From contig NZ_JPER01000004.1 of the NCBI RefSeq assembly GCF_000753715.1, positions 62,001 through 126,000 of the forward strand: a stretch of 64,000 nucleotides of DNA, written 5' to 3'. The notes below the pieces were generated by a model. It had not been told where the DNA came from, ran no database searches, and was given only the letters and a program-made list of their open reading frames with translations. The position numbers were made by a program, and so were the translations under genes. Shown one piece after another: positions 1 through 9,815 of this stretch (positions within the stretch are counted from its first letter, which is position 1; each line of letters begins with the position of its first letter). The DNA comes from Pseudidiomarina salinarum. GTDB lineage: Bacteria; Pseudomonadota; Gammaproteobacteria; Enterobacterales; Alteromonadaceae.

Positions 1-1146
1 CTGAATGAGTTCTTTCGAGTAGGACTGCCCCAGGGTGCCCCTCACTTCGTGCAGGGATACCAGTTTGAATACTAACAGCTCACAGTCTGCCGGGCACTCC
101 GCCAGTCTCTTTTCTACCAACTGCGCGAAATAATGAGGCCGTGCCAGACCGGTTTCAGTTTCGCAGTTCGCCACATATCGGGTTTCGTCTTCGGAGCGAA
201 GCGCGCGCTTTACGGCCGTTTCCAGTTCGTTGGTTTTGCTGGTTACCCGCTTTCTTAATGTCCAGGACCAAAGGAATAAGGTCATCATCAGCAAAATCGC
301 CGTAATAGCTGTATAGCCAATGTAAAATGGGACCTGTATAAAGGATTCGCTACCGGGTCGTATTTGAGACTCCCACTTTTCATATACTTGCAGATAATCT
401 TCGGAAGTCAGCGTTAAACTCAGCGAACTCTGCAACCATAAATACAAACCTTCGCGATCCTGCTTTACCGCAAAGGCATAGCTGCGTGGCCAGAAAGGCG
501 GACTCACCGCCAAAAGCGGCAAATCCAGATTATCAATCAAAATTTCTGCTGTCGGCTCCGCTATAATCGCGCAGTCTGCCAGCCCGTTAAGAACCGCATG
601 GAGAGCTTCTGCAGTACCGGCGGCAAGGACAATTTCGCCCCCAAAGTTTTGCGCGACTAGCTGTTCATGAGCAAAGGACCGCTCTTCAACTGCTATTCGT
701 TGCCCTGCGAAATCCTCGGGACCACGAACCGGAGCATGTGACGATGGCCCGTAGATAGCATGGTTGAGAACGTAGAACGGGGTAGTAAAGCGGAAAAGCG
801 CTTCGCGCTCTGGTGAGATAAACATAGCGGCGACATCGACTTCACCTTCTTGTAGCGCTCGGACTGTATCGCGCCATTCGCCCAGTCTGTAATCAACCGG
901 GACCGAACCCTTCGCACTAATCGCCCGGGCAAGGTCAATATTAAATCCCCGGGGGCCGCTACCGCTTGACCATTCAAAGGGAGGGTAAGCTGAGTCGCCG
1001 GCGAAGATGACTTTATCTTGTGGGATACCTGAGGTTTTACTTGCTGATACCGGTACCAGTATAATTTGCAGTATCAGGATGATGCCAAAAAAGCGTGTTG
1101 TATTCCGCCACCCAGAACTGCCGGGATCTACGTTCGAAGTGCCCAT
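1..1146 (-). CDS. Periplasmic solute-binding sensor with GGDEF-like output domain (3' end missing)
   Basis: The frame is open without a stop for 382 codons and leaves the window at the left edge. In order it shows a hydrophobic signal or anchor (about residues 18-36, FFGIILILQIILVPVSA), a bacterial extracellular solute-binding family 3 domain (about 45-265, with an opening like VIFAGDSAYPPFEW), a membrane segment (about 290-312), a short linker, and the start of a GGDEF-type domain (TGLARPHYFAQLVEKRL). The layout is that of a periplasmic ligand sensor controlling cyclic-di-GMP turnover; an EAL domain could follow outside the window. The beginning of the GGDEF domain looks divergent, so cyclase activity is not assured. 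ATG at 1146 is chosen because a signal sequence follows it. Confidence 0.8.
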   Translation of the reverse strand, partial: MGTSNVDPGSSGWRNTTRFFGIILILQIILVPVSASKTSGIPQDKVIFAGDSAYPPFEWSSGSGPRGFNIDLARAISAKGSVPVDYRLGEWRDTVRALQEGEVDVAAMFISPEREALFRFTTPFYVLNHAIYGPSSHAPVRGPEDFAGQRIAVEERSFAHEQLVAQNFGGEIVLAAGTAEALHAVLNGLADCAIIAEPTAEILIDNLDLPLLAVSPPFWPRSYAFAVKQDREGLYLWLQSSLSLTLTSEDYLQVYEKWESQIRPGSESFIQVPFYIGYTAITAILLMMTLFLWSWTLRKRVTSKTNELETAVKRALRSEDETRYVANCETETGLARPHYFAQLVEKRLAECPADCELLVFKLVSLHEVRGTLGQSYSKELIQ

Positions 1147-1185
1147 AGTCAACGTCCCTAACACGTGTTTCCCTGATATACGTCT

Positions 1186-1192
1186 AGTATAG
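1186..1192 (-). promoter_or_regulatory. Candidate -10 element (CTATACT) for the GGDEF gene
   Basis: On the minus strand TCTATACTAGA lies 40 bases before the ATG of the sensor gene. It matches the -10 shape favoured by the stationary-phase sigma factor (C before TATACT). No good -35 hexamer is visible at the normal distance. The assignment is inference. Confidence 0.35.
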
Positions 1193-1239
1193 ACATAAAA
1201 ATCACTTTATTTCTATGTTGCTTTATTGTTAAAAATAAA

Positions 1240-1914
1240 CTAACGAACGGCGTCCAGGGTGCAGGAGAGGATTTTCGAAAGGTGACTGTATGGCAATCCG
1301 GTTTCGGCATGCCATTGATTGAAGGCTTTCTGCGCCTGCAACAGGCCTTTCTTGCTGGTCGGTGAGGCATCCATGAGGTTATGGTTTTCGAGGGCAGTCA
1401 CCACGTCGGCGGATAAAACAAAACCGTCGTAGCCGACGCGGCGGAGAAAGTACTGTGCGGTCACACCGCCTAACCGGGAGCCACTATTTTTTAACCAGAT
1501 CAGTAACTCGGCCTGATCGCTTGAGGGCCACTGGCTAAGAAAACGGCCAAAGCTGCCATATTCTTCGCTGGCCTCAACAATCATGCGGGCGTTGAGCGGG
1601 ACGGTGTCGATTTTTTGCATGTTGCGTACGATACGTTCATCGCCGCTCAGGGCATCCAGCCGCTCCGGCGGCACCTGCTGCCAGTACACCGGTACAAAAC
1701 CGCTGAAGGCCGCCTCAAAACCCGGCCATTTATGGTCGATGATGCGCCAGACAAAACCAGCCCGGAATACGCAGCGAGTTATTTCCGCCAGATAAAAACT
1801 GTCGTCGCGCGCTTCGAGCTCAGCCTTTGTGGCAATCATGGGTAGACGCTTTTGTAACGCCTCCTCGCCACCGCTACGGGCAACCGCACGCTCATAAAAG
1901 TAAGCAAATTTCAT
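1240..1914 (-). CDS. DNA-3-methyladenine glycosylase I (Tag) family protein, divergent
   Basis: The 224-residue protein aligns by eye with the helix-hairpin-helix Tag family, which removes 3-methyladenine from DNA. Shared landmarks are AGFVW (Tag: AGLSW), RNMQKI (Tag: RHRGKI) and a Gly-rich stretch followed by FLRRVGYDGFVL. Two features differ from E. coli Tag: the Cys and His residues that bind zinc at both ends are absent, and the Glu just before AGLSW is replaced by Cys. It is therefore a family member whose chemistry may differ. Its ATG overlaps the stop of the upstream acetyltransferase by one base (TGATG), which implies coupled translation. Confidence 0.75.
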   Translation of the reverse strand: MKFAYFYERAVARSGGEEALQKRLPMIATKAELEARDDSFYLAEITRCVFRAGFVWRIIDHKWPGFEAAFSGFVPVYWQQVPPERLDALSGDERIVRNMQKIDTVPLNARMIVEASEEYGSFGRFLSQWPSSDQAELLIWLKNSGSRLGGVTAQYFLRRVGYDGFVLSADVVTALENHNLMDASPTSKKGLLQAQKAFNQWHAETGLPYSHLSKILSCTLDAVR

Positions 1915-2471
1915 CAGGAAACCGCCTTCACTTGCTGTTCGTAATGGACCACGTCGAACTCGCCGAGGGGATCTTTATGCTGAAACTGGCGCACGAAGTC
2001 CATGCCGAGCTTCTTCATAATATTGATAGACCCTTCGTTTTCCGGGTGCGCCACCGCCGAAAAGCGTTTAATCGAATGATCTTGTGCGGCCAGAAAATTT
2101 GCTACATGGCGCGCTGCCTCAGTGGCGTATCCTTGTCCCCAGGTATGTTGTTTAAAGCGCCAGCCCAGCTCGATGTTGGTATCGTCTCGTTCATCGGAAA
2201 AGAAAAACATGGGACGCACTAAAATAAAACCGATAAAAACATTATCAGCCAGCGTAGCGACCTGCCATAGCCCCCAGCCTTTGTCAGGATTCCGGTATTT
2301 TTGCATGCGCGGAATAAATATCGAAGTGATGTCGTCGCGGCTGGGTACCCGACCCGGCGTTATATAGCGCATAACTTCGGGGTTCTGATCCAGTTCATAC
2401 ATAATGTCGCCATCAGTTTCGTCCATCAGGCGAAAAGACAGACGTGCGGAGTTGCGGATTGTTACCGGCAT
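1914..2471 (-). CDS. GNAT family N-acetyltransferase (RimJ/RimL type)
   Basis: The 185-residue protein has the acetyltransferase fold of the RimJ/RimL group: an N-terminal strand (ARLSFRLMDETDGD), a central ELGWRF segment, then QHTWGQGYATEAARHVANF, which carries the acetyl-CoA pyrophosphate-binding Q/R-x-x-G-x-G/A pattern, and a C-terminal NEGSINIMKKLGM element. The substrate cannot be told; relatives modify protein N-termini, antibiotics or small amines. It precedes and overlaps the Tag-like gene, so the two are probably made from one transcript. Confidence 0.85.
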   Translation of the reverse strand: MPVTIRNSARLSFRLMDETDGDIMYELDQNPEVMRYITPGRVPSRDDITSIFIPRMQKYRNPDKGWGLWQVATLADNVFIGFILVRPMFFFSDERDDTNIELGWRFKQHTWGQGYATEAARHVANFLAAQDHSIKRFSAVAHPENEGSINIMKKLGMDFVRQFQHKDPLGEFDVVHYEQQVKAVS

Positions 2472-2524
2472 GATTGTTCTTCTCTAACTGTTATTTGGGA
2501 AGCATTATAACGGCTTACTCTATT

Positions 2525-2986
2525 TCAGGAACCTGTGGGATCTATTTTTGGCTGCTCAAATTGTAAGCAAGTTATTCCGCGCCGCCGCCACATATCCACC
2601 ACACTCTGCCGGTCGTCGACAACAAAAGCAATCTCGTTACCTGCCGAAAGTAATTCATCGAGCGCTTCTTCCTTGATGACATGATCCGCCCGGTAATCAC
2701 TCCGCTTTCTCATAATAAGCTCATCAAAAGACACCCCGTTCCAGACCAGCCACTGTTCGGTGAGTTTGCGATACTTCTCAGGCCGGCCGGTAAGAATAAT
2801 ACTGCGGTGGGTCGAGGAAGATGACACCATGATATAGAGCTCAAGGATGGGCTTATTAATGATATCTTCGCCCATTGCCGCAAAAAATTCCCGCCAGTTT
2901 TTACTGTCTTGTTCCAGAATCGGCCGCCGATGTTCAACGTTCGCCAGAGTACCGTCCAGATCAAATATCACGAGTTTCTTTGCCAC
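2525..2986 (-). CDS. HAD-superfamily phosphatase, polynucleotide-kinase 3'-phosphatase-like
   Basis: The 153-residue protein has the four HAD motifs: FDLDGT (Asp9 is the nucleophile and Asp11 the acid/base), ILTGRP for motif II, a Lys in the VIKEEALDELL region for motif III, and FVVDDRQSVV for motif IV. The lack of a large cap domain, the LTGRPEKYRKLTEQWL segment and the DDRQSVVDMW ending resemble the phosphatase half of phage-type polynucleotide kinase. The likely role is removal of phosphate from a nucleic acid end or small phosphoester; the substrate is unproven. It is divergent from the sigma-factor gene. Confidence 0.8.
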   Translation of the reverse strand: MAKKLVIFDLDGTLANVEHRRPILEQDSKNWREFFAAMGEDIINKPILELYIMVSSSSTHRSIILTGRPEKYRKLTEQWLVWNGVSFDELIMRKRSDYRADHVIKEEALDELLSAGNEIAFVVDDRQSVVDMWRRRGITCLQFEQPKIDPTGS

Positions 2987-3156
2987 GCCGCTCTCCTTCG
3001 CTACAACTCACACTGTTCTTTTTCGCTGCTACTGACAGTATAGTTAAAAGCCGCGCAACAGCATCAATAGGCATTTTTTCATTATTGCGCGAACCTTTCG
3101 CTAAGATGACTCGTCTTGTTGGTGGGACGCATCAAACAACCAGGTTAAGAACCTTC

Positions 3157-3675
3157 ATGCAGCAGGCACAGATTGATTTACTGGTACTGGCATTTCAGCA
3201 AGGCGAGAAACGCGCCTATAGCTTGCTGTATCAGTATTTCACTCCGGGGCTACGCCGTTTTGCCGGCTATCGGGTCAGCAGTCAGGCAGTCGCTGATGAT
3301 TTAGTTCAGAACGTCTGGATTAAAGTCGCTCGGCGGGTACATAAACTAAATGACGTTCGTGTTTTCCAGAGCTGGCTTTATCGTGCTTTACGCTGGGAAA
3401 TTAGTGACTGGCGCAAGTCTGCCGCTGAACAGCGCCATGCCGGCGACGACGCGCTGGCAGACATTGCCGCCGACGGCCAGTCGGAGCCGGAGCGGATTCC
3501 CAGACTACTGGAAGCGCTCAAGCCCGAAGAGCGAGAAATAGTGGAGCTTTTTTACCTGCATGAATTCAGCCTGCAAGCCATTTCACTAACTCTTGAATTA
3601 CCGCTGGGTACAGTGAAATCGCGTTTGCATCGGGCGCGCCAACAGTTACAGACGTTTTATAGTGAGGGAGATTAG
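3157..3675 (+). CDS. ECF-type RNA polymerase sigma-70 factor
   Basis: The 172-residue protein has sigma region 2 (about residues 9-80; ADDLVQNVWIKVARRV and FQSWLYRALRWEISDWRK) and region 4 (about 108-165; LKPEEREIVELFYLHEFSLQAISLTLELPLGTVKSRLHRAR, quoted here as landmarks LKPEEREIVELF and GTVKSRLHRAR). An open frame extends upstream to 2875, but the family normally starts just before region 2, so ATG 3157 (MQQAQIDLL) is preferred; ATG 3106 is a second option. It is followed after three bases by a small two-helix membrane protein, in the position where anti-sigma factors usually lie. Confidence 0.85.
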   Translation: MQQAQIDLLVLAFQQGEKRAYSLLYQYFTPGLRRFAGYRVSSQAVADDLVQNVWIKVARRVHKLNDVRVFQSWLYRALRWEISDWRKSAAEQRHAGDDALADIAADGQSEPERIPRLLEALKPEEREIVELFYLHEFSLQAISLTLELPLGTVKSRLHRARQQLQTFYSEGD

Positions 3676-3678
3676 GTT

Positions 3679-4044
3679 ATGAGCATCGACGATAAAATTA
3701 AACGGGACTTGTCCGAGCAAGCACAGGAGCTCGATCGCATGATGGCAGATGATCGGGGATTATTTGAACACCTTGCCGCTGGCTTCAGGCCCGGTATGCG
3801 CTGGGTGATGGTAGTCGGTTATTTACTGGCTATTCTGTTAACTGTCGCCATGGTCTACGCCGGCTATCATTTTCTGACGACAACGGGAGATGAGCGGGTG
3901 CTTTGGGGTGTGCTTTTTCTGACGGCACTGATCATGCAAGTGACAACAAAACTCTGGATCTGGATAGAGTCAAATCGCAAATCCATGTTGCTCGAACTGA
4001 AACGTCTGGAGTTGCGGCTGCTAAGTCAGCAGCGAACCTCGTAA
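3679..4044 (+). CDS. Small two-helix membrane protein paired with the ECF sigma factor (DUF6768-like)
   Basis: The 121-residue protein has an acidic N-terminal helix (MSIDDKIKRDLSEQAQELDRMM), two membrane helices (about residues 40-62 and 73-95) and a basic, helical C-terminal tail. It starts three bases after the sigma gene and its Shine-Dalgarno (GAGGGAG) lies inside the end of that gene. I recall an uncharacterised family of this shape next to sigma factors; the family name is not checked. By position it could be an anti-sigma factor or a target of the sigma factor, but there is no zinc anti-sigma (HxxxCxxC) motif. Its stop codon sits in the loop region of a long hairpin. Confidence 0.7.
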   Translation: MSIDDKIKRDLSEQAQELDRMMADDRGLFEHLAAGFRPGMRWVMVVGYLLAILLTVAMVYAGYHFLTTTGDERVLWGVLFLTALIMQVTTKLWIWIESNRKSMLLELKRLELRLLSQQRTS

Positions 4045-4058
4045 GCGAGGTTCGCTGC
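4029..4058 (+). terminator. 13-bp perfect hairpin across the stop codon of the sigma-associated gene
   Basis: The left arm runs 4029-4041, the loop is TAAG at 4042-4045 and the right arm runs 4046-4058, with every base paired. The TAA stop of the preceding gene lies at 4042-4044, in the loop. No T-run follows on either strand, so it may act as an RNA stabiliser or a Rho-assisted terminator rather than a classical intrinsic terminator. Confidence 0.55.
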
Positions 4059-4075
4059 CACTCCGAGGTTAACCT

Positions 4076-6253
4076 TTAGTTGGCTTGCGCTACACCCATT
4101 TCTTCGAGCAGGTGGTGGGCACCGTCAACCATTTGCATCTGCCACAGCATGAAGCGGGAATCGACCTGAATCGAACGAGTATTGTCGAGGTTGAAATCCC
4201 AGTCCGAAATGATCGAATCGAGCGTACCGTCAAAGGCCAGGCCGACCAGTTCGCCCCGGCCGTTCAGTACGGCTGAGCCTGAGTTACCACCAGTGATATC
4301 CAGGGTGGCCAGAAAATTAACTGGTACGGAGTTCAGTGCAGCCACGCCGTACGGCCCGTAGTTTTTCGCGGCAATCGCGTCCAGCTGCGCCTGGGGTGCA
4401 TTGAATTCCCCTTCGCCGGTGGCTTTCTGAGTAATACCCCGTAACGTAGTGAAGGCAGTCCAGGCGGTACCATCATGAGTGCCGTGGCCGCGACCGGCTA
4501 CGTTGCCATAGGTAACGCGTAAGGTGCTGTTGGCATCAGGATAAACCGCCTGACCTTTTGACTGCATGAAGGCGATTTTAGCGCGCATGTAGCTGGCATA
4601 GGCCTGCTGAATCTTACCCGCCAGTTCTTCATCAGCGGCTTCTTGCGCCCGATCACCAGGATAGAGTGCCACAGCAGCCTGGAGGAAAGGGTCATTGCTG
4701 TCAGCAAACTGCCCCGGGGCACTGTCCAGCAACGCCGTGCGGGTTGCTAGGTCAGTTAAACCAGTGTTGTCATACCAGCTGTTGATTAGCGCAACCAGTT
4801 CAACTTTGGTCATGCCGTCGGTGAGGCCCAAGGCCTGATCAAAATCGGCATCACGCTGCGCTTTCGGCTGTGCCAGGTAGTTGGTCAGGTTATGCAGATC
4901 CAGAGCTTTTTCCACTTCAACAGCAAAAGTACGATCCAGACCCGTTACATAAGACTTAAAGCGCGGTAAATCCCGCTGCTGATAGCCTGCTTTACGTTCC
5001 GCATCAGGTTTGGTTTGTTCCTGAGCTAAGCGGTAAAGCGCACGGGCTGTACCCAGCAAACGCGGTCGCGCGTTATCCAGCAGGTAATCCGCACGGGCTT
5101 GCGCTTGTTGCTGCTGTAACAGCGTTTCGATAGCTTCCAGATCAGCCGCATAGGCATCCCGGTTGGCTTGAGTGCTGGTGGCCCAAGCTTTCAGCGCTGT
5201 ATGTTCAGCGTTTTTACGCTCCAGCAAATCGGTCTGACCGTAGCTGTCGAGCATGCCCTGACGGTTCTTCAGGTAGTTATTCAGGCCCGCCACACGGCTG
5301 GCATATTTCAGCTGAGCATCTTTATTGTCCTGCGTGGCGTCGGCAATAACCGCCAATGTCGCCGCATAGTGACTCACCGTATTGGGGTAGCTCCACTCAA
5401 AGGTGTTGCTGACTTCCGATGGCAACCGATGTCGGTTGGTACGGCCGGGATAGCCCAACGCCATCACAAAATCACCCTCTTCCAGCGGCTCCGCGGCCAG
5501 CTTCAGATGAAAATCAGGCGTATAGGGCACGTTGTCTTCGTGGAAGTCAGCTGACTTGCCTTCAGGGCTCACGTAGGCGCGATAGAACGAATAATCGCCG
5601 GTGTGGCGCGGCCACATCCAGTTGTCCGTATCACCACCGAACTTGCCGACACCTTCAGCTGGTGCGTGCACTAAACGGACATCTTTTATTTCCAGCTGTT
5701 TAATCAGGTAATACTCAAGGCTGCCGTAGTAGGCAGCCACGCTGCAGCGGTGACCTTCATCCTGCTCACATTCGGCAACCAGCGCTTTCTGATTATTTTC
5801 AATGGCGTCAACGCGGGCTTTGCCGCTCAGGGCATCGGTTTTCTCATCAATGATGTTAGCGGTAACATTATCGACCGCTTTGGTAACGTAAATGCGGCTG
5901 CCAGGTGAGGCAGACACTTCATCAGCCATAGTCGCGGCTAAAAAACCTTTGGCCAGCAAATCGTTTTCCGGCGTCGAGTTGTAGGCAATGCTGTTGTAAA
6001 CACAATGGTGATTAGTTGCTACCAGGCCTTGTGGCGATACAAAAGACGCAGAGCAACCGCCCAGGCTTACTACCGCGCCCATGGGGAATTCCGTCAGCTC
6101 AGTCAGATCATTTGGATCCAGTTCTAAACCCGCGGCTTTCAGCTCAGCGGCAATGGCCGGAAGTTGCTGCGGCATCCACATGCCTTCATCAGCTGCTGCA
6201 TAGGTGCTGGCTAGTGCCGGGAACAATGCCAGAAGTAACAATGATTTTTTCAT
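4076..6253 (-). CDS. S46 family dipeptidyl-peptidase (DPP7-like)
   Basis: The 725-residue protein has a cleavable signal peptide (MKKSLLLLALFPALASTYAAA). It is a chymotrypsin-fold serine peptidase of family S46 that removes dipeptides from the N-terminus of peptides in the periplasm. The catalytic His lies in TNHHC (residues 80-84), the Asp in GGDTDNWMWPRHTGD and the Ser in GGNSGSAV. The site that sets specificity reads FDG; in characterised enzymes Gly here is typical of DPP7 (hydrophobic P1) and Arg of DPP11 (acidic P1), so a hydrophobic preference is inferred. An upstream in-frame ATG at 6337 is rejected because it lies in the predicted -35 element; AAGAG stands before ATG 6253. Confidence 0.93.
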   Translation of the reverse strand: MKKSLLLLALFPALASTYAAADEGMWMPQQLPAIAAELKAAGLELDPNDLTELTEFPMGAVVSLGGCSASFVSPQGLVATNHHCVYNSIAYNSTPENDLLAKGFLAATMADEVSASPGSRIYVTKAVDNVTANIIDEKTDALSGKARVDAIENNQKALVAECEQDEGHRCSVAAYYGSLEYYLIKQLEIKDVRLVHAPAEGVGKFGGDTDNWMWPRHTGDYSFYRAYVSPEGKSADFHEDNVPYTPDFHLKLAAEPLEEGDFVMALGYPGRTNRHRLPSEVSNTFEWSYPNTVSHYAATLAVIADATQDNKDAQLKYASRVAGLNNYLKNRQGMLDSYGQTDLLERKNAEHTALKAWATSTQANRDAYAADLEAIETLLQQQQAQARADYLLDNARPRLLGTARALYRLAQEQTKPDAERKAGYQQRDLPRFKSYVTGLDRTFAVEVEKALDLHNLTNYLAQPKAQRDADFDQALGLTDGMTKVELVALINSWYDNTGLTDLATRTALLDSAPGQFADSNDPFLQAAVALYPGDRAQEAADEELAGKIQQAYASYMRAKIAFMQSKGQAVYPDANSTLRVTYGNVAGRGHGTHDGTAWTAFTTLRGITQKATGEGEFNAPQAQLDAIAAKNYGPYGVAALNSVPVNFLATLDITGGNSGSAVLNGRGELVGLAFDGTLDSIISDWDFNLDNTRSIQVDSRFMLWQMQMVDGAHHLLEEMGVAQAN

Positions 6254-6308
6254 AAGTGCTCTTAGTAGAGTGAAGCGCAGATAACGCGCGAAATAAAGAC
6301 TGGCAAGC

Positions 6309-6337
6309 ATCATTGGCAGAAGCGGATATTTTGTCAA
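6309..6337 (-). promoter_or_regulatory. Sigma-70 promoter of the S46 peptidase gene
   Basis: On the minus strand a perfect TTGACA (6337-6332) is followed after exactly 17 bases by AATGAT (6314-6309, four of six consensus bases). It lies 56 bases before the chosen start codon and just downstream of the terminator at 6367-6400. Confidence 0.65.
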
Positions 6338-6366
6338 TCAGGGAAATGTAAATAACTGCGACAAAA

Positions 6367-6400
6367 ACAAAAAGAGCCGCACTAATGCGGCTCTTTTTAT
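6367..6400. terminator. Bidirectional intrinsic terminator
   Basis: The stem AAAAAGAGCCGCA / TGCGGCTCTTTTT has a four-base loop CTAA at 6382-6385, flanked by A-runs on the left and T-runs on the right, so it can stop transcription on both strands. On the minus strand it ends the unit carrying the 48-residue protein and separates it from the S46 promoter. Confidence 0.85.
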
Positions 6401-6416
6401 CTTTCCGGGCGTCGAA

Positions 6417-6563
6417 TCAACGGTTCGCGCGGTCGCCCCGGTCGTGCTCTTTTTCTTTCTCACGCTCTTCAGCGCGACGCGCTTCTTCATCTTTGGCTTT
6501 CGCCAGTTCTTCACGTTTTTTCTTGGTGTCCGGTCTTGGTAACGGGTCGTTAGGATGTGCCAT
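6417..6563 (-). CDS. Small highly charged protein, 48 residues
   Basis: The frame MAHPNDPLPRPDTKKKREEL... ends in DRGDRANR and stops at 6417-6419. After a short Pro-rich head, nearly all of the rest is Lys, Arg, Glu, Asp and Ala, predicting one long charged helix. Translation is supported by an excellent ribosome binding site (AAAGGAGGT, five to six bases before ATG 6563) and an intrinsic terminator 17 bases after the stop. It lies between gdhA and the S46 gene on the same strand. I recognise no family; charged-helix proteins of this size can bind nucleic acid or ribosomes, but no function is assigned. Confidence 0.75.
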   Translation of the reverse strand: MAHPNDPLPRPDTKKKREELAKAKDEEARRAEEREKEKEHDRGDRANR

Positions 6564-6630
6564 AAGTACCTCCTTTAACTATCTACACACTTTAAGCCTA
6601 GTAAAAAGTTTGCCGCTTCGCTAGCGCCTG

Positions 6631-8301
<1,671 letters not shown>

Positions 8302-9792
8302 ATGTTCAAGACCATTCAACAAAGCTGGTTTTCTAACATCCGTGGTGATTTGTTAGCCGGTATTGTGGTTGCCCTGGCGCTTATTCCGGAAGCAATCGCG
8401 TTCTCTATCATCGCTGGCGTAGATCCAAAAGTCGGGCTCTATGCATCTTTCTGTATTTCAGTCGTGATCGCTTTTGCCGGCGGCCGGCCGGGTATGATCA
8501 GTGCTGCCACCGGCGCCATGGCACTACTAATGGTGACGCTGGTAAAAGATCATGGCCTGGAATACCTGCTGGCAGCCACTTTGCTAACGGGTTTGCTGCA
8601 GATGGGTGCTGGCTACCTGAAAATGGGTTCACTGATGCGCTTTGTATCGCGCTCGGTGGTAACCGGCTTCGTTAACGCGCTCGCTATCCTCATTTTCATG
8701 GCGCAGTTGCCGGAACTGACGAATGTGACCTGGCATGTCTATGCCATGACCGTAGCGGGGCTGGGCATTATCTATTTATTTCCGTACGTACCAGTGATCG
8801 GCAAGGCATTGCCGTCGCCGCTGGTCTGTATCGTGGTGCTTACCCTGGTCGCAATTTTCCTGAACCTGGATATTCGCAATGTCGGTGATATGGGCGAACT
8901 GCCTGATACCCTGCCGATTTTCTTATGGCCGGACGTACCGCTTAATCTGGAAACCCTGATGATTATTCTGCCCTACTCGGTCGCTTTGGCTGCAGTGGGC
9001 TTACTGGAATCCATGATGACGGCAACCATAGTGGACGATCTGACCGACACCAACAGTGATAAGAACCGCGAGTGTAAAGGTCAGGGCGTAGCCAATATTG
9101 GCGCCGGACTGCTAGGCGGTATGGCCGGTTGCGCCATGATCGGCCAGTCCATTATTAACATCAAATCAGGTGGCCGGACCCGCTTGTCGACTTTCGCGGC
9201 TGGTATCTTCCTACTGATCATGATTCTGGTACTTGATAAATGGTTGACGCAGATCCCAATGGCCGCGTTAGTCGCTGTTATGATCATGGTTGCTATCGGT
9301 ACCTTTAGCTGGGATTCTATCCGCAAGATGAAGAAGCATCCGCTGTCGACCAACATTGTGATGGTAACGACCGTGGTGGTGGTGGTTGCCACCCACAACC
9401 TGGCCCTTGGGGTTGGGGTTGGGGTGCTGCTGGCGGCAGTATTCTTTGCCAATAAGATCGGCCACTTTATGCATGTGCAGTCGACTATCGATAAGGACGG
9501 TCTCGAGCGTACTTACCAGGTCGTCGGGCAGGTGTTCTTCAGTTCATCAGATAAATTTGTCGATGCCTTTGACTTCAAAGAAGCTGTTGATCGGGTGGTG
9601 ATTGATCTGACCCGCGCTCACTTCTGGGATATCACAGCAGTCGCGGCGCTGGACAAAGTAGTGATTAAATTCCGTCGCGAAGGTGCTGAAGTTGAAGTGC
9701 GCGGCCTGAACGAAGCCAGCGCGACCATTGTGGATCGCTTTGGTGTACACGATAAACCCGATGCCGGACAAGACATTATGGGCGGCCACTAG
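8302..9792 (+). CDS. SulP-family inorganic anion transporter with STAS domain
   Basis: The 496-residue membrane protein has the SulP/SLC26 core (signature region [24 protein letters not shown] near residues 27-50, and [20 protein letters not shown]) followed by a cytoplasmic STAS domain (about 400-490; [19 protein letters not shown]). Family members carry sulfate, bicarbonate, dicarboxylates or chloride. The compact size and the PEAIAFS sequence suggest the BicA-like branch that imports bicarbonate with sodium, but this is inference. The next gene is a universal stress protein 23 bases away, so the pair is probably one operon. Confidence 0.9.
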   Translation: MFKTIQQSWFSNIRGDLLAGIVVALALIPEAIAFSIIAGVDPKVGLYASFCISVVIAFAGGRPGMISAATGAMALLMVTLVKDHGLEYLLAATLLTGLLQMGAGYLKMGSLMRFVSRSVVTGFVNALAILIFMAQLPELTNVTWHVYAMTVAGLGIIYLFPYVPVIGKALPSPLVCIVVLTLVAIFLNLDIRNVGDMGELPDTLPIFLWPDVPLNLETLMIILPYSVALAAVGLLESMMTATIVDDLTDTNSDKNRECKGQGVANIGAGLLGGMAGCAMIGQSIINIKSGGRTRLSTFAAGIFLLIMILVLDKWLTQIPMAALVAVMIMVAIGTFSWDSIRKMKKHPLSTNIVMVTTVVVVVATHNLALGVGVGVLLAAVFFANKIGHFMHVQSTIDKDGLERTYQVVGQVFFSSSDKFVDAFDFKEAVDRVVIDLTRAHFWDITAVAALDKVVIKFRREGAEVEVRGLNEASATIVDRFGVHDKPDAGQDIMGGH

Positions 9793-9815
9793 GCGAACAC
9801 TGAGGAGACAAGACA

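Noticed and set aside
693-977. 94-codon minus-strand frame inside the left-edge sensor gene
   Set aside because: It is an out-of-frame shadow; the long open frame from 1146 gives a coherent solute-binding domain.
2875-3156. N-terminal extension of the sigma factor
   Set aside because: It overlaps the divergent HAD gene and has no sigma-like sequence; the family starts near 3157.
9360-9430. GTGGTGG and GGTTGGGGTT repeats inside the SulP gene
   Set aside because: They encode ordinary Val/Gly-rich membrane helices (VVVVVATHN and LGVGVGVLL).
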